Program-made: the position numbers and the translations under genes
In this document: in pieces, positions 51,637-59,173 of the stretch
Layout: every line of letters begins with the position of its first letter
Numbering within the stretch: the stretch's first letter is position 1
Origin: Intestinimonas timonensis
GTDB lineage: Bacteria; Bacillota; Clostridia; Oscillospirales; Oscillospiraceae
NCBI RefSeq assembly: GCF_900626145.1
Contig: NZ_LR130817.1
Location: forward strand, 488,335-552,334
DNA: 64,000 nt
Reading direction: 5' to 3'
Notes under the pieces: generated by a model
What the model saw: the letters and a program-made list of their open reading frames with translations, nothing else
What the model was told of the DNA's origin: nothing
Databases searched by the model: none

Positions 51637-51656
51637 GCACTTTGGAGGGACATGAC

Positions 51657-52103
51657 ATGAACATGGGAGAGATCTTGGGATGGAGCGGAGGAACGCTCCT
51701 TTTGCTTATGACCTTTGTTCAGATTGCCCCGATCAAGGTAAATCCTTGGTCATGGTTGTCAAAGAAGATTGGCAGAGCAATCAACGGTGAGGTGTTGAAT
51801 GAGATCGCCGACATCAAAAAGGAACAACGTGAGACACATGACAAGCTCGAAAAACATATTCAGGACGATGATGAGCGAGATGCGAGTATGCACCGTCAGC
51901 GTATTCTGCGGTTCAACATTGAGCTTATGAGGGGCGAGGACTTTACACATGAGTGTTTTAATGATATGCTCCTTGACATCGACGAGTATGAGAGATTCTG
52001 TGAAACACACCCCGGATATAAGAACAACCGAGCGGTCATGGCTATTGCCAACATTAAGCGAGTATACCAAGACCATGAGGAAAACGGTGGGTTCCTTGTA
52101 TGA
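51657..52103 (+). CDS. Phage membrane protein with coiled-coil tail (holin-like)
   Basis: 148 residues from ATG 51657, seven bases after GGAGGG. One membrane helix (GGTLLLLMTFVQIAPI), then a coiled coil with AINGEVLNEIADIKKEQRE and a globular helical end (FNIELMRGEDFTHECFND). This type is widespread in Clostridial phages beside the lysins. The role is probably lysis or virion release. It is the last phage gene before the right end. Confidence 0.65.
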   Translation: MNMGEILGWSGGTLLLLMTFVQIAPIKVNPWSWLSKKIGRAINGEVLNEIADIKKEQRETHDKLEKHIQDDDERDASMHRQRILRFNIELMRGEDFTHECFNDMLLDIDEYERFCETHPGYKNNRAVMAIANIKRVYQDHEENGGFLV

Positions 52104-52106
52104 ATG

Positions 52107-52138
52107 AAGAGGGGTACATTTCTGTACCCCTCTTTTTT
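52107..52138 (+). terminator. Strong terminator closing the phage late region
   Basis: AGAGGGGTACA, loop TTTC, TGTACCCCTCT, then a run of seven T. Confidence 0.93.
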
Positions 52139-52154
52139 TGCTAATAGTCTCTAT

Positions 52155-52183
52155 TTGACATGGGTGGTATTGGTGTGTATAAT
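52155..52183 (+). promoter_or_regulatory. Consensus sigma-A promoter with no downstream gene
   Basis: TTGACA, spacer of exactly 17 bases, TATAAT. Transcription would run right over a gene-free 340 bases and stop at the terminator at 52522. The perfect match in non-coding DNA is striking. Confidence 0.75.
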
Positions 52184-52189
52184 ATATAA

Positions 52190-52521
52190 GGTGTACACAA
52201 ACCACGAAGCCTATCTGAGGTTTTAAGGTGTTACCACAAATTTTACCACATTTGACTATCACAAGATAAAACAAGATAAAAGCAAAATGGGTAAAAAAGT
52301 TTTGGATTTCATGCGAAATGTGAGATAATAAAGCATGATAAGGCAAGATAGAGCATACCGTGAATTGTTCCCCACCATGAAGCCCCTCGAGTGATGCGTT
52401 GCCGAAAAAGTGCTGTAATATCAAGGGTTTCCGGGTTTGGCATTGACTGCCAAAAGGCCGTTTGACCACACTTTGACCACACTTTTTTCGGATGACACAA
52501 AATTGAACTGAAATAGAGGCT
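52190..52521 (+). other. Gene-free right-end region, probable attachment zone or small RNA
   Basis: No frame above about 30 codons. Direct repeats of AAGATAAAA (52265-52280) and a related AAGATAGAG near 52346 could be arm-type recombinase sites. TTTGACCACA occurs twice in tandem at 52461-52481 and again near 59064. Such repeats beside an integrase are common near att sites. A transcript from the promoter at 52155 would be about 370 bases. Confidence 0.4.
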
Positions 52522-52562
52522 AAACGGGCCCGTGATTTTGGTAATCACGAGCCCGTTTTTTT
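52522..52562. terminator. Bidirectional terminator
   Basis: AAACGGGC-CGTGATT with AATCACG-GCCCGTTT; T-run on the + strand (TTTTTTT) and A/T stretch on the other side. It ends rightward phage transcription and leftward integrase transcription. Confidence 0.88.
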
Positions 52563-53496
52563 ATTTGAAAAGTGACATTGACTGCCCGATTCCCTGAACG
52601 GACTCTGCCATTTTTTCTTGTGTCACATGTGTATATATATCCATGGTAGTGGATATTTCAGCGTGCCCCATGATCTGCTGAATGATCTTGTGATTGGGTT
52701 CCACCTCAAACATACGGGTACAGAACGTGTGCCGTAGATTATGAACAGTAAAGCGGGGGAGTAGGAGTGGGTCTCGGCCCTCGTGCGCTGCAATTTTGCT
52801 TTCCAGTTCATTGTAATCCCTGCTGATGCGTTCAATGGCTCTGTTCAAGCAGTGGGGATTAAGAAGATCGCCGGTCCTGTTCCGAAAGACAAAGTCAGTA
52901 TAACCTCCGATTGAGGGACTTTCCTTGGGGTATATTTCATCCCAGATTTCAAAGTGGTTGCGGAGATATTCCTCAACCTCGGGCAGCATGGGAACGATAC
53001 GGTTGCCTTTTGCAGTTTTCGGTGTTGTGATGTGGAACTGGCATTTGCCATCAATCTGCCGATAGATCAGGCTGTGGTTGACAGAGATGGCTTTCTTATC
53101 AAACCAGATGTCGTTCTTAGTGAGACCAACACACTCCGCAACGCGCAGGCCTGTCCCAAGCAGCGTTACAAAAACAGTCGCCCAATGATAATATGTAGGA
53201 CTTGTGATAATGTAATTGAGGAAGGCGTGCTGCTCAGCTTTGGTTAAAGCAATTCTGGGCTTCGCATCATCTTCTTTCAATGCTCGGTACACTCCTTTGC
53301 TTGGGTTTTTGCGAATCAGATCATCATCAACCGCCATCTCCAGTGTGGGATGGATGAGGTTGTTGATCCCGTCAAGTGAGTTGGTTTTGAAACCGTTGTC
53401 CAGAAGTGCTTTATAAAGCTTCTGGACATCGCTCTTTCGGATATTACCGATGGGCTTTCGTGCCATATCTGTTTGCTGGATGTACTTTTCCCACAT
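52561..53496 (-). pseudogene. Prophage tyrosine integrase lacking its N-terminal domain
   Basis: 311 residues in the visible frame. The catalytic set is intact: Arg in GTGLRVAEC, Lys in TPKTAKGN, HNLRH, His in GHAEISTT and Tyr in MDIYTH. Family members of this type are about 390-400 residues. Here the usual arm-binding domain is missing. In-frame homologous residues continue upstream of the ATG (LKESTRSNYLY) to about 53540 with no start codon, then meet the scrap of another integrase. So the 5' end was lost by a rearrangement at the element edge. It may be non-functional, or the first ATG may give a truncated product. Confidence 0.75.
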
Positions 53497-53530
53497 ATAC
53501 AGATAGTTGGATCGGGTAGACTCCTTGAGT

Positions 53531-53640
53531 TTACTTTTCGTAGGTGTCCAGAGTAAAGGCCGACCTGGTGTGGCCCAGGATGCCGGACAAGGTCTTGACG
53601 TCTACGCCGCTGGTCAGGGCATGGGTGGCGAAGGTATGCC
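53531..53640 (-). pseudogene. C-terminal remnant of a second tyrosine integrase
   Basis: Reading leftward from 53640, the frame gives HTFATHALTSGVDVKTLSG, then ILGHTRSAFTLDTYEK and a stop at 53531-53533. That is the end of an ICE/phage integrase (the HxxR tail, the GH and the Tyr). Its N-terminal part is gone; the join lies right after the frame of the helix-turn-helix gene. Confidence 0.75.
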
Positions 53641-53829
53641 CTTATTCTCGCTCATGCCCACCGCTCGTCCAATCGTTTTGATGCTGGGCCAGCACTGATG
53701 TGTCTTTCGGTTTTCACACCGTTTCAGAAAGCTATAGACCGCCAACTCTCCGTAGTCCAAGCCCAGTTGGAAGACTTCGTTGGGCAGAGAGAAAAAATTT
53801 CCGCGCCCACTGTACTTGCTGTACCTCAT
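53614..53829 (-). pseudogene. Truncated replication-initiator-type helix-turn-helix gene (ICE)
   Basis: From ATG 53829 (after GGGAGGTGG) about 63 genuine residues are seen: NFFSLPNEVFQLGLDYGELAVY and HQCWPSIKTIGRAVGMSEN, the typical N-terminal winged helix of ICE/plasmid initiators. It then breaks at 53641 and reads ten unrelated residues. The break is the same point at which the integrase scrap begins, so one deletion removed the rest of both genes. Confidence 0.72.
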
Positions 53830-54035
53830 ACACCACCTCCCACACGCTCGTTCACCCACTGGATGAACTGCTCCTTGGGCACCACCATCCGGTTGCCGAT
53901 ATGCAGCACCGGGAAACCCGGCTCATGCATCAGTTCATATCCCGACGATGGAGATACGCCCAGGACTTTTGCCACCGTTGCCGAGTTCAGGAACAGCGGC
54001 AGGTCATCATAGGATCTGTATTCGGATTCTTTCAA
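53826..54035 (-). CDS. Excisionase-type helix-turn-helix protein (ICE)
   Basis: 69 residues. LFLNSATVAKVLGVSPSSGYELMHEPGFPVLHIGNRMVVPKEQFI is the winged helix of excisionase/MerR-like small proteins. Its stop overlaps the next start (ATGA). Typical for the Tn1549 family beside the integrase. Confidence 0.78.
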   Translation of the reverse strand: MKESEYRSYDDLPLFLNSATVAKVLGVSPSSGYELMHEPGFPVLHIGNRMVVPKEQFIQWVNERVGGGV

Positions 54036-54394
54036 TCAGCATCCTCCTCTTGATCGTCATAGGCATCGTCTGGATGCACCAGATGCAGGAACTCCTCCAC
54101 GGAGTTGACCACCCCGGCGTCCTTCAGTTGCTGGTAGCGGATCAGGTCGCAGAGCATTCGGAAATTGACTTCCGCGCACTCCAACAGCTTATCCATCGCC
54201 ACGATCTGTTGCTCCGCGCTGAGTGTTGTTGCTTTTTCTGGGCCTTGCAGATAAGCCTGCACCGCGTCCTCCTCCGGCATATCCTCGCCTAAGATTTCTC
54301 GCATTCCCTGAAGGACATAGTCCAGTGTTTCTCTCTCCGCGTTGGCGGTCAGGAAACTCAGAAGCTGTTTTTGCCTTGCGCCAAATAAATCCAT
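54032..54394 (-). CDS. Conserved ICE protein, unknown
   Basis: 121 residues from ATG 54394, eight bases after GAGGAG. Helical and acidic, with GMREILGEDMPEEDAVQAYL and DKLLECAEVNFRMLCDLIRYQQ. Found next to the excisionase gene in Tn1549-type elements, without a known role. The longer upstream frame has no ribosome site. Confidence 0.6.
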   Translation of the reverse strand: MDLFGARQKQLLSFLTANAERETLDYVLQGMREILGEDMPEEDAVQAYLQGPEKATTLSAEQQIVAMDKLLECAEVNFRMLCDLIRYQQLKDAGVVNSVEEFLHLVHPDDAYDDQEEDAD

Positions 54395-54618
54395 CGTCAT
54401 TACTCCTCTGTATATTTTGATCTGGGTTCCCCTGACTACGGCCAAGGTCAGGTTTCCGAGTGCCGGAAAATCACCCGCTACTTATCAGGACACTCACAGG
54501 CGGTTTGTAAACCAAAGAATAAAAAATATTTTGAAAAATTCTGCTCCCATCCATCATGGACAGGAGCGGAGCCTGGGAACAGTATAATTCAGAGAACAAA
54601 AACATCTGAGGGACTCTG

Positions 54619-55018
54619 TCAAATGACAGAGCCCCTCAGATGTTCGTGGAGCTTTTTCAGCCGCTTCGATACCGCCGCCTTGGACACGCCGTAGATCGTT
54701 CCGATCTCCTCCATAGTCAATCCCTGGCCATATCGGAGTTCGACAAGATCCCGGCTCTGAGTGCCAAGACCATCGACGGCTTTCCGCAGACATTCCAGCT
54801 GGAGGTTCCGGAACACCGTATCCTCCACGGGACGCCTGACACATTCCGAGCCGGACAGCACCGTTTCAGACTCACTTTTACTCAGGTGCCTTTGGTCCCG
54901 CTTATCCTGCGCCTGTTCCCGCTTCCAATCCTGCTTCATTCAGGAAGTCTGCGACCTCCTTTGGCACTGATACGTGCTGGCCACTATAGGTAATCACGAC
55001 AGAGTAGTTCATTTGCAT
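54619..55018 (-). pseudogene. Frameshifted sigma-70-like factor of the ICE module
   Basis: Two frames together make the normal protein. From 55018 or 55012 the frame reads MNYSVVITYSGQHVSVPKEV and ADFLNEA. From 54939 the other frame continues QDWKREQAQDKRDQRHLSKSE and ends with a sigma region-4 helix-turn-helix (VELRYGQGLTMEEIGTIYG). The shift lies at 54935-54942, where TTCA is doubled (TTCATTCA); removing one copy restores the frame. So this is a recent four-base duplication. Confidence 0.7.
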
Positions 55019-55026
55019 CCTTTCCA

Positions 55027-55623
55027 CTTTCCACGGAAAGGCGCACACCCGCGCTGCCGGCACAGCGCCAAATACTGAAGATCTTTATGGAAGTTCCCTT
55101 CGTTCAGGGTGGTTGTGGTGCCCTACGAGGCCCATGAATGTCTGAGGTCCCACCGGGGTGTGGACCTCACCGGAAAGCTGCGAGTTTTCGGCTTTCGCCT
55201 AATTCTAATATAGAACAGATGTTTGTAAATGTCAATGCTGCATAAGTTGCTGGAGCCAGTCTGTGGGGGGCTTTCTTGTTTCATTCCCCCGCAGAATTTG
55301 AGATTTTTACAAATTCGTCTCTGTGAATAGAGCGTTCCAACTGCAGGATCTTGACCGCGGCGCAGCCCGCCCAGAAAATCATGAGGGAAAGGACTTTTGT
55401 ATGATAGGCCGCTGCCCCTGGAACTGATCGCCGATATCGCAGCGTGGTGCGTCAGACGCGAGAGATCGTGATATTCTTTTGCCTTGCTGATGGGCAGCGC
55501 TCGTCTGTCTGATCGCTTGGAAGTGTAGAGCAATCAACGTATGTATGCTATCATTTTCTTCGAAACGATATCATTATCATTAAACTGGTCAATGATAGGA
55601 TTATCCAGCGGCCGGGGCTCCTG
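55027..55623. other. Intergenic stretch with leftward promoter and decayed coding fragment
   Basis: About 600 bases with no intact gene. Hairpins occur near 55142-55175 (GAGGTCC/GGACCTC). A leftward fragment between 55290 and 55420 reads VLSLMIFWAGCAAVKILQ then ends in a stop; it has no start and is a gene relic. Confidence 0.45.
55207..55235 (-). promoter_or_regulatory. Leftward sigma-A promoter of the ICE module
   Basis: On the minus strand TTGACA, 17-base spacer, TATATT. It points to the sigma-like pseudogene, 190 bases downstream. Confidence 0.65.
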
Positions 55624-56067
55624 TCAGTCCCAAGAGTTAAATATGATCTCCCCTACCATCTGCGGGTTCCAATAGCGGATCTGCTCCAGTTCCTCCGAAC
55701 TCAACTCCCCGCACAGGCTGCGCCAGTCCTGATTCAATTCATCAAAACTCAGAAACCGCACCGGGCTTTCCGGCAGTTGGAGCCATTCCGGTTGCTGGGT
55801 CAGAACAAATCTGCCGGAAGTATCCCGCTGAGCAAAGGCCGCATAGGGATAATGGATGTTCTGCAAAACAAAGACAGACTGGTCGTATCTGCTGAGTTTG
55901 GCAGTATAGAAGTTCCTTACGGCTGTGTCCGTATCCACTTCTGTCACAGCTCCGCCGTTTTCCCAGGCCAATGCATGGCACATCCGGCGGAACGTTTTTT
56001 CATCCAGGAACAGAGGCGGATTTGTGTTTATGCTCCCAAATCCTGTAATCCCTCTTGGAAGTATCAT
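55624..56067 (-). CDS. Unknown small protein of immunity-like cluster
   Basis: 147 residues. The middle has SRYDQSVFVLQNIHYPYAAF, then RFLSFDELNQDWRSLCGELS. It is acidic and globular, with no signal peptide. The style (SMI1/SUKH-like acidic, 110-150 residues, arrayed with unlike neighbours) recalls immunity proteins of contact toxins. No clear homology can be claimed. Confidence 0.55.
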   Translation of the reverse strand: MILPRGITGFGSINTNPPLFLDEKTFRRMCHALAWENGGAVTEVDTDTAVRNFYTAKLSRYDQSVFVLQNIHYPYAAFAQRDTSGRFVLTQQPEWLQLPESPVRFLSFDELNQDWRSLCGELSSEELEQIRYWNPQMVGEIIFNSWD

Positions 56068-56151
56068 TTCATCGTCCTTTGTTCGCAGTTTCTATTTGAA
56101 CGGACAGCATTCTGTATCACATAGAGCGTTATCACGAATACCCAACTTTTA

Positions 56152-56493
56152 TCAGCTCATCAGATCATCAATGCAGTTGCCGTTAAGGTCAAAAATTGCG
56201 GTATAAATTGCCACATAATCATCCTCCTCATCATTGATGTCCATACTGAACGCAATGCAGAGCAAGGGCGCGTCATACATATAGTTTTTCTCAAATGCGG
56301 CAATTTTCTGCTTAAACTGATAGGTCTCTGCCACAGTCCGGTAATCTGCCCGCATTGCTCTCTGAAAATTCTTCGGATCATCATCGTACCAATTTTTCAG
56401 GTATTCCATCATGAACTTCGTGGTTTTCTCAAATATCTCATACTTTTCAAGGTAATCATCAAACGGCATCCCGTTCAGCAAAATCTCGCTCAT
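56152..56493 (-). CDS. Unknown small protein of immunity-like cluster
   Basis: 113 residues. Starts MSEILLNGMPFDDYLEKYEIF and ends FSMDINDEEDDYVAIYTAIFD; a helical half then a beta half. Very acidic. The start has AAAGGAGG six bases upstream on the minus strand. Unknown function. Confidence 0.6.
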   Translation of the reverse strand: MSEILLNGMPFDDYLEKYEIFEKTTKFMMEYLKNWYDDDPKNFQRAMRADYRTVAETYQFKQKIAAFEKNYMYDAPLLCIAFSMDINDEEDDYVAIYTAIFDLNGNCIDDLMS

Positions 56494-56508
56494 AGATACG
56501 ATCCTCCT

Positions 56509-56691
56509 TTACACAAGAAACATCCCCTGAGCCTCCACCAGCTTCCGCAGGAGTTTTATGGCGGTCTGGTTTTCTTCTGTAATTTTCTTCAGCGTGACGA
56601 TATTGTATACTTCGCCGGTCTCAATATGAAACACCATATCCAGTGTTGGGAACAAAAATCTCATGGTCCCAAAGGTCTTTTGAAACACCAA
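56509..56691 (-). CDS. Unknown small protein, 5' end unclear
   Basis: The frame gives LVFQKTFGTMRFLFPTLDMV and FHIETGEVYNIVTLKKITEE. It opens further upstream (LEFPIESISDLDELSD) to about 56760 without any ATG, GTG or TTG in good place. The real start may have been mutated, or it begins by coupling with the upstream gene. It follows the same leftward run. Confidence 0.4.
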   Translation of the reverse strand: MVFQKTFGTMRFLFPTLDMVFHIETGEVYNIVTLKKITEENQTAIKLLRKLVEAQGMFLV

Positions 56692-56774
56692 GTCAGACAG
56701 TTCATCCAGGTCACTGATAGATTCAATTGGGAACTCAAGGTAATACTCCTTTCGCTGTATCTCTTCAGGCCCAT

Positions 56775-57170
56775 TTAATCTCCCACGCCGGACAATCCGT
56801 ATCCGTGCTCCATGGCTGCATCACATACATGACCCAATTCATCCGCAAAACGCCGAATCTTTTGGAAGGACACGCCATATTGCTCAATCACGCTGTTTTC
56901 TTCTGTGCCATGTTCCTCAAGCCATTTTACGATGGACTGCGAAAAAGTCTTGATTGCCGGAACCTGATCCGCTTCAAGTTGGGTTTCCCTGTATGGATCA
57001 AATTGGTAATATTGTGTATAGTTTGTGAGTTCGTTTCTGGCATCGTACAGGAAACCGTCTATTCCTTTCGGTTCTGATACCATGTGATGTTTCATCGTTT
57101 TTCTGGGGCTCACCGACACAATCTCAAACGCATGGTTAAGGTCTTTGGCTGCAACTATCTCAAGTGCCAC
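56775..57170 (-). CDS. Unknown small protein of immunity-like cluster
   Basis: 131 residues. MALEIVAAKDLNHAFEIVSV opens a beta-type domain, and a helical end carries VKWLEEHGTEENSVIEQYG. Soluble. It follows a minus-strand ribosome site (AAAGGGTGG). No family recognised. Confidence 0.5.
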   Translation of the reverse strand: MALEIVAAKDLNHAFEIVSVSPRKTMKHHMVSEPKGIDGFLYDARNELTNYTQYYQFDPYRETQLEADQVPAIKTFSQSIVKWLEEHGTEENSVIEQYGVSFQKIRRFADELGHVCDAAMEHGYGLSGVGD

Positions 57171-57212
57171 CCTTTCACTATCCTTTCTTTTCGTTATTTT
57201 GCAGGGTATCCC

Positions 57213-57491
57213 TTATCGGTCTTCTTCCGGCCAAACCGGCTTTTCCGGAATGCCGTCCTCGTTGATATAGTAGCCGTCTACGATGGTTCGTACACCGCCA
57301 CCAAAACTCCAGCCGTTTTCCTCGATGAACATCAGGAACCGATCCAGGAACTGGTCCTCTGAAAGCTCCACCGGCACTTCCACGCACCCTTGGAACTCAA
57401 ACTCCTTGCGGTGCGCTGTATTCATACCGTTCCGAGGAGGATGCTTCTCCGCTTCTGGCTCCATTGCAGCTTTATATTTCCGGTGTTTCAT
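57213..57491 (-). CDS. Unknown small protein (DUF469-like length and style)
   Basis: 93 residues from ATG 57491, which overlaps the end of the upstream gene. The second half FDQ-type block (QFLDRFLMFIEENGWSFGGG then TIVDGYYINEDG) recalls the YggL-like style of 50S-linked DUF469 proteins with GWSFGGG, though that is a resemblance only. It is basic at the start and acidic later. Confidence 0.5.
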   Translation of the reverse strand: MKHRKYKAAMEPEAEKHPPRNGMNTAHRKEFEFQGCVEVPVELSEDQFLDRFLMFIEENGWSFGGGVRTIVDGYYINEDGIPEKPVWPEEDR

Positions 57492-57876
57492 CGTCGGTTG
57501 CCTCCGTTTCTTCAAATGGCAGATGGATGGGATAGAGATCCAACACAAAATGCTCCTCATCAATTTTTGTATTGGGATGGCAGTCCGAGCAGCCAAAGGT
57601 CACATCCCCGATCCGGTGGGTGAAGTCCTCCGGGCAGCTGCCAAAGATGATGTACTGGCAGATGGGGTACTCCAAGACTCCATCTGCCATCGGCTCCGGC
57701 AGAAAAATCTCAAAGGGTTTTTCAATGTCCACCCCCAGGGAGTCCAGATACCGGGCCACCTCCGGATAGGCCGCCTTGACCCTGGCGCAGTAGTTTTGGC
57801 AGTAGGCACAATCACAGATGCTCTCAGGGCTGAGATTACGGTAATAGGCCCTTGTTTTTTCAAGTTCAGGCTTCAT
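57472..57876 (-). CDS. Cysteine-rich protein, CbrC/immunity-like
   Basis: 135 residues from ATG 57876. Two cysteine pairs, CDCAYCQNYC near residue 24 and FGCSDCH near 105, may hold zinc. The segment SICDCAYCQNYCARVKAAYPEV and PEVARYLDSLGVDIEKPFEI is seen in small cytoplasmic proteins near toxin-immunity sets. Its ATG overlaps the stop of the upstream membrane gene. Confidence 0.55.
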   Translation of the reverse strand: MKPELEKTRAYYRNLSPESICDCAYCQNYCARVKAAYPEVARYLDSLGVDIEKPFEIFLPEPMADGVLEYPICQYIIFGSCPEDFTHRIGDVTFGCSDCHPNTKIDEEHFVLDLYPIHLPFEETEATDDETPEI

Positions 57877-58130
57877 CACGGCTTCTTCCTCCTCACGAGG
57901 GCCTTCAAAAACTTCAAATAGTCGGCAAGCACGATTATCCCCATGACCAGAAAGAACCCCCTTATGAAAAGGCCTTGGCCCTCTATCACAAACACCAGCA
58001 GGAAAAGGCATGCAAGGCCGATCAGGTACAGAAGGGATACAAGGATCGTACAGACAATTCGGATTGCCCTGGATGTCTGCTCCGACTGGGCCGCATCGAT
58101 CAGCTCTTGCAGCAAGGGATTTACCCACAT
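57876..58130 (-). CDS. Small membrane protein
   Basis: 84 residues from ATG 58130 after AGGAGGTG. Two transmembrane segments (IVCTILVSLLYLIGLACLFL, then LFIRGFFLVMGIIVLADYLK) and a basic C-terminus. The longer frame is not used because of this ribosome site. Unknown function. Confidence 0.6.
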   Translation of the reverse strand: MWVNPLLQELIDAAQSEQTSRAIRIVCTILVSLLYLIGLACLFLLVFVIEGQGLFIRGFFLVMGIIVLADYLKFLKALVRRKKP

Positions 58131-58146
58131 GGAAAGTAGCACCTCC

Positions 58147-58785
58147 TCACACCAGGATCCAGTTCTGGCCGTCCGGCATTCGGCGGAAATTTCCCGGTAT
58201 CCGTTCCAACACTTCCCCGGTATTATAATCCCGCACCAAAAGTTCCTCCCGGTAGTCCGGGTCCTCATACCAAACCGAAGTATACAGCCTGTTCCCTTCC
58301 AGAAACTCAAAAAACTCATGGTCCCCTATTGCAAAGTCCCGGTGTTCCGGCCAGATAATCTGAAACTGATTGTCATGGGCTGACCGCGTCAGCATAAGCG
58401 GTGATGCCTCCAGCATGAGATTGTAGCAGTCCGGCACGATAGAGAGAGGCAACACCACCAGCAGCTCAGTGGTTTCCGTTGCTTCATAAAAGGTTAGAAT
58501 ACGAATCTCTTCCTTTGGAAAATCTACCATCAGCAGTACCACCCGCCCATCGTGATACACCGGTCTTCCAAGATATTGTCCCGACTTTGTGCGTACCGGC
58601 TCATAGATCGTGCCCTCCGGGCAGTGGACCAGGACAAGCCGGTTTTTGTCGATGGGATGGCCGCTGCGGAACAGTTCCTCGGCCTCATATAAATCGTTGC
58701 TGGCATAGTCGGCGCCCCAGTACCATTCGCTGCTGCCAGGCAGCGGCTCCAGATTGGTGATCCCGTTTGTGATGATGCGTTTCAT
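58147..58785 (-). CDS. Unknown globular protein of immunity-like cluster
   Basis: 212 residues. Starts MKRIITNGITNLEPLPGSSE with WYWGADYASNDLYEAEELF; beta-rich with many aromatics, and ends RRMPDGQNWILV. The first gene of the leftward run. The order unlike, small, acidic and tightly packed suggests horizontal acquisition. Unknown function. Confidence 0.6.
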   Translation of the reverse strand: MKRIITNGITNLEPLPGSSEWYWGADYASNDLYEAEELFRSGHPIDKNRLVLVHCPEGTIYEPVRTKSGQYLGRPVYHDGRVVLLMVDFPKEEIRILTFYEATETTELLVVLPLSIVPDCYNLMLEASPLMLTRSAHDNQFQIIWPEHRDFAIGDHEFFEFLEGNRLYTSVWYEDPDYREELLVRDYNTGEVLERIPGNFRRMPDGQNWILV

Positions 58786-59010
58786 ACACTGTCCTCCCAG
58801 GCTATGTGGCCATGTTTTGCCTAAGTGCCGAGATTATACCATAGCGAATGGAGGAAGTTCATGAAGATTCTCTTAAAGTTTTCTTGATTTACTGGAAGCA
58901 AAACGCCTCTTTTGTTTACAGCCCCGTAAATTTTGAGTCTCGTGAAGGATGGAATTGGCTTGACATTCTCTTGGTCAGAACCGCAATGCAGCAAGTCGGA
59001 AACAGAAAAG

Positions 59011-59063
59011 CCTCCCGCCTTTTACTGACCTGAGCCGGTCAGTAAAAGACGGGAGGTGTTTTT
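59011..59063 (+). terminator. Long hairpin terminator
   Basis: A 20-base arm CCTCCCGCCTTTTACTGACC pairs (one mismatch) with GGTCAGTAAAAG-CGGGAGG, then TTTTT. It ends in front of a TTTGACCACATTTT stretch that recurs at the phage right end. Confidence 0.85.
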
Positions 59064-59173
59064 GACCACATTTTTAGCCACAGAGCGGTGTGGAACACAT
59101 GGAAACAATGGCTTTAGAGAGTGACGGAAAGCAAATGTAACGGAACGGAAAGAGTATAAAATGGGCGGAAATT

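Noticed and set aside
55123-55533. 136-codon leftward frame in the ICE spacer
   Set aside because: Another frame over the same bases looks more like a true gene relic, and neither has a proper start; treated as decayed DNA.
58848-59033. 61-codon rightward frame before the SWIM gene
   Set aside because: No ribosome site, overlaps the long hairpin terminator, and shows no protein-like pattern.
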